NCBI GenBank assembly: GCA_002794785.1
Contig: NBBA01000005.1
Coordinates: 1,860,001 to 1,924,000, forward strand
Reading direction: 5' to 3'
From: Coniferiporia sulphurascens
Lineage: Eukaryota; Basidiomycota; Agaricomycetes; Hymenochaetales; Hymenochaetaceae
DNA length: 64,000 nt
Numbering within the stretch: the stretch's first letter is position 1; every line of letters starts with the position of its first letter. Shown here in pieces: positions 34,178 to 45,833 of this stretch. The notes under the pieces are model-generated. The model was given only the letters and a program-made list of their open reading frames with translations, was not told the DNA's origin and did not search any database. The translations under genes were made by a program, and so were the position numbers.

Positions 34178-35272
34178 ATGGCACCTGTAGCCACAGAGAC
34201 AAGCTCTGCGACTGTTTTCACTGCGACTTCGGGCTCTCTAGGGTCAGTGAAGGCGCCTGCCCTGGTCATTGGGTCTCTGTCGACTGCACAGGATGAATCG
34301 TACCAAAAAGTTATCTCGGAGCTAGAGTTGACGCGGAGTGTCGAAAAGTTGATGGTGGACAGGCTTGTGGAAGGAGGTCAGTGCCTAAAACCTTGGCCAT
34401 CGACATGCACTAACGTCTAATACAGCAACTACTTTGACACCGACGAGCTATGGGGCTATTTACACGGTACTCTCCGAACGGGATCTCAGTGGACTACTGC
34501 GGGGTTTGGCACCCCTCCTACCGCAGCTCCTCACAGCGCTATCACACCATGGCGTGCTGCACATCGCACACGCGGCGCCGTTCCGTGCGGACCTCCGCAC
34601 CGAGCTCGTGCGCGCAGGGTTTGTCATCCTCATGGAGGACGGTGAGGATGGTGCGCTGATTGCACAGAGGCCTGCGCAAGCGGCGGGTTCGTCGATGCTT
34701 CTGAGACGCAAGGCTGCTGGGTCCGCCGTTCCGGTGGTCGCACTGCCGCGGCGGGCTGCACCTGATGCAGCGAAGAGGGCAGCGAAAAAAGCGTTGTGGA
34801 CGTTGACGGCACCGGGGACGCCGACGGTGGACGCGGAGGCGCTGCTGACGGCCGAGGATCGTGCGCGGCCGGTGCCGACGTGCGAGCCAGTGGCGCGTGG
34901 GGCGGGCACACGGCGCAAGAAGGCGTGCAAGGGGTGCACGTGCGGACTGGCGGAGCTGGAGGCGGAGGAGGAGGCTGCAGCGCCGGCGACGGTGGTGCTG
35001 ATTGACGGGGGTGAGAGCGGTGGAGCGCGGGAGGTGGGACTGAGCGAGCGGGACCGGCTGATGGCTGCTGCTGCCGCGGCCCCGAAGGCGACGAGCAGTT
35101 GCGGAAGCTGCTATCTAGGAGACGCGTTCCGGTGCTCTGGATGTCCTTATCTCGGTGGGTTTCTCCATCTGCTGCAGGAAGGAACAGTGCTTATGGGGAG
35201 ATGTCTACAGGGCTGCCCGCATTCAAGCCGGGCGAGAAGGTAGAGATCAGCTTCGACATGGACGACATCTGA
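34178..35272 (+). CDS. DRE2: Anamorsin/Dre2, cytosolic Fe-S cluster assembly factor
   Basis: Exons 34178-34376, 34426-35154 and 35211-35272 give 329 residues. A methyltransferase-like N-terminal domain is followed by an Ala/Glu-rich linker and the two Cys motifs of the CIAPIN1 domain: the first ends [10 protein letters not shown], the second is [19 protein letters not shown] (two CxxC pairs). The C-terminus is [19 protein letters not shown]. Dre2 accepts electrons from Tah18 for early cytosolic Fe-S assembly and also occurs in the mitochondrial intermembrane space. All expected cluster ligands are visible. Confidence 0.93.
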
Positions 35273-35468
35273 TCGCGGGTGTATTATATATAGTGTACAG
35301 TAAGATGAAATGAATAGAATTTGTACCGGCTTCTCTTACGTGCGACCACCCCGACGGACCGATGCAGCGCGATTATGTCAGCATGTGCACGGCGGCGTCC
35401 GTCCAGGATTTGACAGAGAAGTGAAAGTCGCGGTCCGTGTTTCGGCGAATAGTTGCTCCGTTGCATCC

Positions 35469-36049
35469 ATGTCCCAACCCGAGACCGAGACCGAGACCGC
35501 GCTCAGGATCGATGTACCGAGCTCCTACCTCGTCCTCCCGGCTGCCTGCGCAATCACAGGCCTCTCCCTCGGCCTCATGCGCGGCGCACGCGCAGAGGGC
35601 TGGCGCTTCCTCGCAGAGAACGCCCACCGTGCCCCGACGACCGTCGAGGGGTGGTACCTGTACAAAAAGACAAAGAACTACAGGATGATGTGGGGCGGGC
35701 TCAAGGCCGGTGGGTGGGACGCGCTCCGCCTCGGCTCCATCGGGCTGGCGTGGGCCGGCCTGCAGGACGGCATGCAGCGCGTCGGCCTGGGCCGCTTCCG
35801 CGAGACGGGCGCAGGCGTCGGGACGTCGCTCCTGTTTGCGGCTGCTTGTGCGTCTTTTCGGCTTTACGTGGCCGAGTGCTGACCGACATGTGTGCAGACC
35901 GGCTTCCGTGGTTGACGGCGCGGCGGGTCGTTGCGTTGGGTGTGCTGGTCGGGGGCGCGGTGAATGTGTTGCGAGAGGGTCGGGACGTCGCTAGAGACGT
36001 GGCTAGGGTCGCGGACGGGGAGCGCGATCGCGGGCCGGCATCACAGTAA
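35469..36049 (+). CDS. Small membrane protein, possibly Tim17/22-like; unknown function
   Basis: Two exons (35469-35847, 35898-36049) and a 50-bp intron give 176 residues. Glycine/alanine-rich hydrophobic segments are visible (SSYLVLPAACAITGLSLGLM; LGSIGLAWAGLQDGMQ; GAGVGTSLLFAAAY; RVVALGVLVGGAVNVL), with a polar loop (GWYLYKKTKNYRMM) between the first two. The Gly-rich helices resemble Tim17/Tim22/Tim23-type mitochondrial inner-membrane proteins, but I cannot confirm the family motif. Base composition is more GC-rich than that of its neighbours. Confidence 0.6.
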
Positions 36050-36180
36050 CAGAGTACTTAGTGTCGCTCCACTCTCGGTGTAATAGACAAACCCTACTCG
36101 CCCCTCTACAAATACCTACCACCACATCCACAAGCCTATAATACTCTCTGCGCCCCCCGCCCGCCATTGTTCCCCCAGCC

Positions 36181-38998
36181 ATGCTCAAGTTCTGGCCGTC
36201 GACCCCCGTCGACCAGCTCACCCCAAAGGCCACCCCCGACGGCCGTGAGCGCAATCCATTCGATGCCCTCGACCAACCCCGCTCGCCGACCGCGTTCGCC
36301 TTCCAGACACACCACCTACTCAACGCGGGCCAGCACTCCCGGTCGTCTTCAACCGGTGGTGACCGCACCCCGCTCGCACCGGGCGCGCCACCCGTTATAA
36401 GCCTGGCCCAGACCCAGGATTTCGCCTCGGCTATTCCCACCGCCGCTCCCTCTCTCTCCCTCCATCTTCATGTACCCGACAGCATGCAGTCTCTCCCGCC
36501 AGATCCAGATAATGCCCCAGCGACACAGACACAGGCCCCCGCGCTCCCCAGCTCCGCCTCCTCCTCCGCATCTTCTGCATCCTCTTCTACAATCGCAATC
36601 TCCCGCGGCCAGCTCCACTTGAAGCTCATCCAGGCCCGCGGTCTCAACCTCCATTCCACCTACGCTCGTCCCTACGTCGTTGTCCAGTTCGAGCAGAACG
36701 AGTTCGTCAGCCGTGAACCCATCCACGAGCTCGAGAAGGAGGCACGCGGCGTCGCGACAAACCTCTCACGCAACTCCTCGTCCACCGCCCTCAGCGCCCT
36801 TGGCGCAATCAATTCGCGCGTCATCGAGGCTGCCAAACGCTCCGCAGGCAGCTCCAATACCTCGCCCCAATCGAGCGTATCATCCGGTAGATCGGCCAAG
36901 GTCGCCTTCGCCGACGCGGCGCTCGCGCCATCCTCGTCCTCCTCCAGCCTTTTCGGCCGAATGTCCGCCCACAATCCCGTCTGGAAACACGAAGTCTCCT
37001 TGTTCGTCCCCTTCTCATTCTCTGCGCACACATCGTACTGACACAGCTGGTAATGACCACAGCGATGTCACTTCGGACCAGACCGTCATCACGTTCAACG
37101 TCTACGATCGTGCCGAGGAGGAGCAAAATTTCCTCGGAATGGTCGAGATCAAACCGGTTCTTAAGCACGATCACACGGTGGACCAATGGTACAAGTCAGT
37201 TTTCGTAGATCCGTACCCCACTGTTCCCTGCCTTTCGCTTCTTTTATTCTGGGGAACCCGGGGACCTTATCTGACCAATTGTTTCTTTTGTTTGTTGTTC
37301 GCTCTAGGCTTTTGCCGCACGAGAGTGAGCTTGTCACAGGCGAAATTCGCATCCAGACCACATATGAACAATTCAAGGTGCGTGTACGCTTTAACCCTAA
37401 GGCTCAATATGCTTACACACGTCCGGACCGATCGCGGTCCTGTTATCTAGACGAAGCGCACGTTGACGCCACGCGACTTTGAGTTCCTAAAGCTTATTGG
37501 CCGTGGGACGTTTGGCCGCGTCTTCCAGGTGCGCAAGAAGGACACACGGAGAATATACGCGATGAAGGTACTCTCGAAGAGGGAGATCATAGCAAAGAAG
37601 GAGGTTGCACACACGATCGGCGAACGCAAAATCTTGCAGCAAAGTTTGAACTCGCCATTTCTCGTCGGACTCAAATTCAGTTTCCAGACAGACTCAGATC
37701 TGTATCTCGTGACAGACTTTAAAAGTGGTGGAGAACTCTTTTGGCACCTGCAGAAGGAAACAAAGTTCGGTGAGGAGAGAGCGAGGTTCTATATTGCTGA
37801 GCTTGTGCTGGCCTTAGAGCACCTCCATAAATATGACATTGTGTACCGGTGCGCTGTTCTCCAGATTAATTCTGCGAGAAAAGCGCAGTTCATTAATTTG
37901 ATGTCGTATCTGTTTCAGCGATCTCAAGCCGGAGAACATTCTGCTGGACGCAACGGGACACATCGCCCTATGCGACTTTGGGCTCTCGAAGCCGGATCTC
38001 AAGTCGGATCAACTCACAAACACATTCTGTGGCACTACAGAGTACCTCGCTCCGGAAGTGCTTCTTGACGATCATGGATATTCGAAGCTTGTTGACTTCT
38101 GGTCGCTCGGCGTGCTCCTGTTTGAGATGTGTTGTGGATGGAGTCCGTTCTACGCAGAAGATACACAGCAAATGTACAAGAACATATGTTTTGGCAAGAT
38201 CAGGTTCCCGAAGAACGTTATCGGCGAAGACGGGAAGCAGTTCGTGAAGGGAGTAAGTTACAAACGTTTAGAGTTTAGGGTCTTTGATTATTAATTAAAC
38301 ATATTATGTTCGACAAACAGCTACTTAATCGCAACCCGAAACATCGGCTCGGTGCACAGCGTGATGCTGAGGAGCTGAAGGAGCACCCGTTCTTCAAGTC
38401 TATTGACTGGAAGGCGCTCGCCGCGAAGCAGATCACGCCGCCGTTTATCCCCGTCGTAGAGTCGGACGAGTCTGTCGCCAACTTTGATCCAGAGTTCACG
38501 TCCGCAGACCTCAGCGATGCTGGAGTTAACCAGTTTGATGATGATGATCCATCTGAGGATTGGGTTTCCCAGTCAATTTCGAACTCGTATATGCCGCACA
38601 CGCCGAACGGCCCGCTCGGAAGCGATCTACGTGAACAACAGTCCGCGCAGACGTCGCCGCGTCTGCCCCCTGCAAACACGAGTATGCAGCTCCAGCAGCA
38701 GCAGGCGCTAGCTGCAGGGCAGCAGACACCCCCGCCGCCACGCGGAATACAGATCAACGGGAAGAAGCGGCGCAGCGAGCCCCAGGGGAGCCCGATCAGT
38801 AATTCTGTGCAAGAGAATTTCCGTGGTTTCTCGTTCTCTGGGGAAAGTGTCGGGGTTGGGGGCTTGGTAGGACGGCTCGAAGAGCAGGAGGAGGATGCAT
38901 TAGATGATCGGGAGCTCCAGGATCCGACGACAGAGGACGAATACGAGGACGACCGGCCTGCAGGAAGGACGAAGAGGGAACCTAAATTTGCAGTATGA
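36181..38998 (+). CDS. SCH9: Sch9-type AGC protein kinase with C2 domain
   Basis: Six exons (36181-37001, 37063-37194, 37308-37377, 37451-37848, 37919-38252, 38321-38998) give 810 residues. A Ser/Pro-rich N-terminus leads to a C2 domain (about residues 140-335, starting GQLHLKLIQARGLNLHSTYA). The kinase domain then has the glycine loop GRGTFGRVF, the lysine in YAMKVLSK, HRD-equivalent YRDLKPEN, the DFG in ALCDFGLS, and the activation loop TFCGTTEYLAPEVLL. C-terminal regulatory elements include FRGFSFSGE as a likely hydrophobic motif. Sch9 is the S6K-like effector of TORC1 that promotes ribosome production and restrains Rim15. The activation-loop Thr and hydrophobic-motif Ser are intact. S. 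pombe Sck1 is the same family. Confidence 0.9.
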
Positions 38999-39542
38999 TG
39001 TGACCCACCTCTTTGTTCTCGTCAAGGTTTCCATGGATGGACAATCGCTCGGCTTAGTTGTGTTCTTTGGATCGCGACCTCACACTTTTAATCTTGTTTT
39101 CTTTTTCTTCTTACATTGCAACAATCACTTCGGACATCCTCACGAGCTACTCAGACCAGCAATTCGCTCCATCGCTTCTTCCCCTCCAGTGCTTAATGGC
39201 CGGTGATCAGGGGCGTACCTGCGGTGACGGCCTTGACGAAAGGTCCCGCATCTGCGTCAGCTTATTTTCTTCCTTTCGTTTTTCCGTTTTCCGTACGCAG
39301 TCGGGCAGGCGGTCGGCGATAAGATATAATGTCTAATGACCTATGTAATATCAAAGAAGTTCTTTTTCTCATTCGATATCGGTAAGTAGGTGTATAGTAG
39401 ATGTTACAATATAAAGCAATGGCGACAGCAGTCTCTTCGCATCCTGGCTGAACTGTCCGGGTCTCTAGGTGGTCCGTGGCGCATGGTATCCATTCTATGT
39501 TTAGCGGCTGGGAATATGACGTTGAGGGAATGTCGTCGGATG
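38999..39542. other. Intergenic region SCH9 / Apd1-like gene (convergent)
   Basis: 3' flanks of two convergent genes. T-rich stretches near 39085-39110 would suit 3' processing. No gene seen. Confidence 0.4.
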
Positions 39543-40979
39543 CTACCACTCGAGCAGGCTGCTGCAGCCTGGTCTGGAAATGTTGAGTCCGCCACGAAGA
39601 AGCGGTGCGAGGACCTTGCCCTCGACGATGGTATGTTTCACTATTGATTCGACCTCGTGTGGGCTTACACGACCGTACCACACACTGAGGCCCTGGGGGA
39701 AATAGATCTGCGAGCTTCGTCAGTCGGACTATATAAAAAAAGAGCAATGGGGGTATCGCACGATAACGTTTCCTGCGAACTTGTGGCCGCCAATGTGCGA
39801 GTTCTTGAGGATGAGCGCCTTCTTCTGGTCCGAGTCAGTGCCGATGGCCTGCAGCTGTGCGAGTGCGGCAGCTGGGCGCTCGGCGGCGTCGGGTGCGAGG
39901 TCTTCGAGCGGCGGGCCGTTTGCAGAGAGGTCTTCGAGGTCGGTGTGGACGGCCCAGCCCTCGGCTTCTAAGACGTGCATGAAATCTGCGGGGGTGAATC
40001 AGCAGGAAGGAACTATTATGTGCGTGTGCAGGGTGGACCTGTTTCGAGACGTTGCGCAGCGATGTGGCAGCGCGCGTCGCGCTTCTTGTGAGAGCCTGCC
40101 AGACCGGGTTGTCAGAGGGGGAGCGAGCGGAGAGGAGAACGACCTGGGGGGACGCACAGAGCATGATTAGACAGCTGTACGGAAGCGTCCACGTCTTCAT
40201 GTTCGGCGCCGTCGAGGACGGGGCGAGCGCGGTGCCCGCGCGCGACACTGCGGGGTCGAGCGCGTGTCGCCAGAGCGCCTCTGCGCCGTCCGCGCTGACG
40301 GGGACGCCTGCGACGGCGACGTAGTCCGGGAGAACGAGCACGGTCGCGCTGTCTTCGGTGTCGTCTTCTCCGCTCGGAGTGTGCGAGCCGTTGAGGATGG
40401 AGAGTCTGCCGGTGGGCTGGGCGGCGAACACGCCTGCGACTTTCGCCTTGCCGCCTGGAGGGCTGTCCCGTTTGCCCGGGGCCGGGGGGCTGCCTGAGGG
40501 CTTGGACCGGGACAGCTGGCCATCGGCATCTGAGAGGTGCTTGGCGAGTGAGTGGGCGACGCCGGTGACCTCGTGCGCCCAGTCGGCCTTGCCCGTGGAG
40601 ATGAGGACCTTGAGCGAGGAATCAGAGGCCGAGCCGTGTGGACGGCGCAGAAGGAGCCGGACGGGCCACGCACCTGGCGCCGGTACGGCTTGACCGAGCC
40701 GCGCATCTCGGTCTCGAGGTCCACGTCGAAGCGCCGCGCGAAGTTTTCGTGGCCTGCAAGGGGAACAGCACCGATGTTAGTAATAATACGTCTTCCCCTT
40801 GACTCCGGCCTTCCGCCTTCGCCTTCGCACGCACCTTGGTCGCACGGGTCTGCGCACGCCCGGCAGTCTGCGTCCGTGACGGGCACGCCGGCCTCTTCGA
40901 GTTCGCGCAGCGCGTCCGGGTCTGCGGCGTCGCGGCCGAGCACGGTCGCAGCGAGCTTGCGGGCGAGATGCAGGACCAT
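39543..40979 (-). CDS. Apd1/Aim32-like sucrase/ferredoxin-type protein
   Basis: Six exons (40979-40835, 40753-40674, 40608-40158, 40095-40039, 39985-39762, 39707-39543) give 373 residues. The N-terminal half contains the Cys pattern DADCRACADPCDQ. The C-terminal thioredoxin-like ferredoxin domain has MLCSHKKRDARCHIAA, then HIGGHKFAGNVIIYFP and WYGRVSPHEVESIV, ending LLRGG. The C...H/C...HxxxH set is the Fe-S ligand pattern of Apd1/Aim32. Yeast members bind a Rieske-type 2Fe-2S cluster; their physiological role is poorly defined. Codon use is strongly GC-rich. Confidence 0.8.
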
Positions 40980-41222
40980 GGTGTTTGGGGGGACGCTGCG
41001 GCTACTGGTGGGCGGCAGGTCTTAAGAGACTGCGGAGGGGGCATACATGCCAGTGCCGGGGGTCGACGTAAGTGTCCCTCAGCGACAACTTACCGCGCGG
41101 GGTTGCGAAATGGCGTGTGCTTATCTGATTAGATGCCGAGTCCGACTCGGACGCGCTTCCGACCCTCGCTCGCCACCAATCACCACTCCGATCAATCCTC
41201 TACGCTACAATGTACTCGCTAA

Positions 41223-43211
41223 TCAGGATGCATGCGGCAGCCCTGCAGCGTAAGGTACCACATACTCCGGCACGCCAATATACCCCTCCAGGCCGACCCC
41301 CCACTGCGCCTGCTGAGCGCGCAAATAGTACTGCTGCAGTTGATCTGCCGACATTTGTAGAGGAACCAGCGCCGTCGGACCCATCTCCACGTAATTCTTT
41401 TCTTGGCCTCGCTGCTGCCACCGTCGGACGTCCTCATCTTCGCTATCGTCACCTATCCCACTCAGCACAGCGCCGTCGCCGTCGCCGTTCGGCAGTACTA
41501 TATCCCTCAGCAGCTCCGCGATCTGCGAACTCGTTGCGCTCGCCTCCCACAGCCACCTCTTGCTGACCATCCAGCGCGAGACGCCCTTAGGTGGCAACGG
41601 GTTCCCGTCCTTCGGCGCACCCATCCGTCGGTCCTTGCGTCCCACGCCCCGCTTCGGCTTCGCACTACGCTCCTCCTCTTCGCGAGCATCGATTGCATGG
41701 AAGAGCTGAGTAAGCCGAGACGAGCGCCAGGCAAGGTAACGAATGTTCAGGACCTTGTTCGTAGGGTGCCGTTCCACGTCAGACGAGGTATAGCCGTCGG
41801 GCTCATCTCCTTCCCCCTCATCTGACTCCTCCGAAGACATGCACTCCATCTGGAAAGCTGCATCGAACAGTGAGACTGAATATTCGCTGAATTTCTTGCG
41901 GGTAGTTATGCGATTAGCAAGCTTCTATTAATTCAGCAATGCTGTGTCAATAAGGTCCGCATGATGCTGCGTATTATTCCCCGGAGCTTACGATTTTCTT
42001 CCGACTCACCCTGCGGGCTCTTCTCGCTTTGACACCTACTCGTTCTCGTGCATGATTGGAAGCATCTTCATCACCTTTCTGTGTAATGTACTTCTGCCTC
42101 AGGGTCGTGAACGCTTGCTCGAAGACGCTTTCTAGCTTCGGCTTCGTAAACTCCTGTGCGGGCACAAACGGGTAGAGTTCCCTGTTCGCCATCATGTCTG
42201 CGACCACGCGGGCTTTCATTTTCCCATTGTGAGGGGATTTCTTCGTTGTTTGTTCCCATACGAAACGCACTGGTTCGGACAGTGCATGAGGAGCGCCTTC
42301 AATATGCGAGGCGGGTAGCTCTTTGTCATGATCGAGGTCCATGCTCCGTAAGATGTGGTTGCGCATTGCAGCCTGTAATGTAGTTTAGTAATCAATCTCT
42401 CACCGTTGTTTGAGACTCAATAAAAGAAACAAGCCTGTATCGTCTGTGGTTTGCTATCGCGGTGTGTTCGCAATTTCATAGGCTCATAGTGATGTGCCGT
42501 GTTGGGCGAGCTTGAACGGGCCCGCTTTCTAGATAAAGGCGGGGACACTGATGAACCTTGTATGAACTCGGGTTGTTGCCCCAGCGTTTGCATCTCTTGC
42601 AACACAGGTGTGAGTACGATCCCAATCTGACCAGAGAGCGAAGACATGTGCTGTGCGGAAAGTGAAGGTGAGATTAAAGTCTGCGTTGCACTCAATACGG
42701 TCTTGAGAGAGTCAATTTCCTGCTGCATCTCGACTATATGGGCTTCAAGCTCTGCTTGGCGCGCGATATACTTTGCCTCCTGTTCCTGTTCCCATGTGAC
42801 TCTTCTCTTCTTTTCGCACTCAACGGCAGCCTTGTATGACGCAAGAGACTGTATGAGTCCTTTGAGGAGTTGCATGGGGTCTGCGGGAGACTGACGGGGC
42901 CTAAGGGTAGATTGATAGTCTAGCTGGACTTCCGAGATGGACTGTGGACACGAAGTAACATACTGCTTGGGTGGAGCGGGACGCGCTAGGGGCACCGGTG
43001 AGACTGCCGCGGGATTGATAGCATCCGCAAGCTCACTTCTGTGCGGCGCATACGAGGGCGCAGCGGACTGCTGTTGCTGTTGACGCACATTGGGAGTAGC
43101 GGATACAGCCAAGTGTTGATCATAATTCTGTGCAGCAGGAAGAGGAGTCGAGTATGTATCTCTGTAAAAGAACGGATTTAGAGCATCTGAGAGCTCGCTG
43201 GAACCTTGCAT
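41223..43211 (-). CDS. Unknown basidiomycete protein with coiled coil and acidic tail
   Basis: Three exons (43211-42435, 42372-41992, 41894-41223) give 609 residues. The N-terminal region is Gln/Pro/Ser-rich, then comes a coiled coil (EQEQEAKYIARQAELEAHIV). A conserved-looking block follows with HDKELPASHIEGAP, VRFVWEQTTKKSPHNGKMK and RRARRVSRKKIKFSE. The end is an acidic/basic C-terminus (MECMSSEESDEGEGDEPDG; KPKRGVGRKDRRMGAPK). I have seen similar unnamed basidiomycete proteins but know no function. The first intron is GC-AG; if it is not used, this splits into two genes. It shares a 214-bp divergent promoter with RPN11. Confidence 0.6.
42373..42434 (-). other. Probable GC-AG intron, donor CAG|GCTTGT
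   Basis: This 62-bp intron joins PQTIQ to AAMRNHILRSM. Without it the first exon stops nine bases further on. The donor is weaker than the GCGAGT ones. Confidence 0.5.
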
Positions 43212-43425
43212 TCCAGTGGCCAGCAACCTGAACCCGTTCAACGTAAACGTACTGCGAAGGAATACAGCCTGAGTCTGGTCTGAGTTTGGTCACATATGGG
43301 TCCGGGAAAACGTCCTCGATGACTAAGCCATTCTCGCGACGCGTATGTCCCCGAGTCTTACGCGTCCAACTTTCAGCTGCCTCTTGCTCCCTGACCATAC
43401 TATCCCCCAGTCCACCGTCCAGGAG

Positions 43426-44653
<1,228 letters not shown>

Positions 44654-44792
44654 GCCTATTCTGATGTACTTTATATACATAATCAGTGTACATGCTAGTG
44701 TTTCGTTAATTCATTTCCTAAATTGTCGCTGCTGACAAAGGGATGTCCGAAATTATATTGTAAAATCTAAAGTAGGGGGATACAGGGGAGGG

Positions 44793-45470
44793 TCACCGCG
44801 ACGATCGCGTGTCCCTTGCAACATCATTGTAGTTCCAATTACTGTGCAGCGGGATTACACCCATCATTTTGGCACGCTTTATCGCCTTTCCTAGAAGACG
44901 TTGGCTACGTTGGGTAAGGCCCGTCACCGTGCGCGGCTGAATTCTGCTCATTCCACTTGCGTAGTCACCCATTAGGTTGCGGTTGTCGGCCTCGCGCCGT
45001 GGGTCTATGCCGAGCTGCATGAAAATGTCCCTGTAGCGTGCCTCGCGGCCTGGACCGACAGCACTGCGCCTTTTGTATTTGATACGTTCCAGATGGGATC
45101 GATGTAAATGCGCGGGGCGAAGGAACTGGGTGTTGGGGAAAGTGTGAGCAGCTGGTATAAGCTTGTAATAAACCGACGTACTGTCTGTTCAGCGAAAGAC
45201 ACTTGTATAGGCTTAACGCCTTCTCCAGCCTTCTTTGCTGTTAATAAAGAGGGCCACTCAGCGCCAGATCGAAAGCTCAAGACAAGGGCTCGCACCATAG
45301 TCGTGTTGTTCGGCCATGGTGCTGACAAGGTTGGTGATAACCCTTGATGTCTCGATAGCTTGCGCCGTCGGGGGGCCGGCCGACAAGGATGCATGCGCAT
45401 CGGTCGCCACGAAGCGGGCGTAGGTTGGACCTGCTTGCAGAATGCGGCGGAACGGAGCGATGAACGACAT
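44793..45470 (-). CDS. RSM18: Mitochondrial small ribosomal subunit protein bS18m
   Basis: Three exons (45470-45296, 45237-45203, 45125-44793) give 180 residues. The N-terminus (MSFIAPFRRILQAGPTYARF) is a typical mitochondrial presequence. The C-terminal half has the S18 signature: FMQLGIDPRRE, then IQPRTVTGLTQRSQRLLGKA and IKRAKMMGVIPLHS. The mature protein binds the mitochondrial small-subunit rRNA. A 35-bp exon lies in the middle. The gene converges with RPN11 and is divergent from RIM15. Confidence 0.88.
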
Positions 45471-45833
45471 GGTCCGGAATAAAAAAGACGGAGGCCGGGT
45501 CTAGAAATGAAAATAATAGTAATCGTGGGAAGAAGTGTTGTTAAGAAAGAGTATACGCGAAGCCGAGCAACTCCCACCGGCGGGGCTTGTCTCTAACCAT
45601 CCACCCGGTCCATCGTCCCCCTCTCCTTCTCCCTCTCCCTATCGTTCGTCTGCGCGCCTGGCAATGTGCACTGTCTGACCGCTACCCCGTCCTGGAAGTT
45701 TGCCTCCGCCAGCTTCCTCTGCGGCCCTCCTTCCCTTCTACCGTCCTCCTTTCTCCTTTTCGCCCAATCTTTCGCCGAGCGAAACAGGCAGATCATTCCT
45801 CCCGCTGCCCCTCCACCCCGTTCCTGATTGCCA
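45471..45833. promoter_or_regulatory. Divergent promoter with long pyrimidine tract (RSM18/RIM15)
   Basis: Between about 45600 and 45800 the plus strand is dominated by C and T (CCCCCTCTCCTTCTCCCTCT and similar). Such CT-rich stretches commonly lie just upstream of transcription starts in filamentous fungi; here they precede RIM15. No TATA box is obvious. Confidence 0.45.

Noticed and set aside
40197..40979. 260-residue minus-strand frame reading through the Apd1-like introns
   Set aside because: After the first two introns the frame becomes Arg/Pro/Ser-rich nonsense; splicing gives the recognisable SHKKRDARC domain in another frame.
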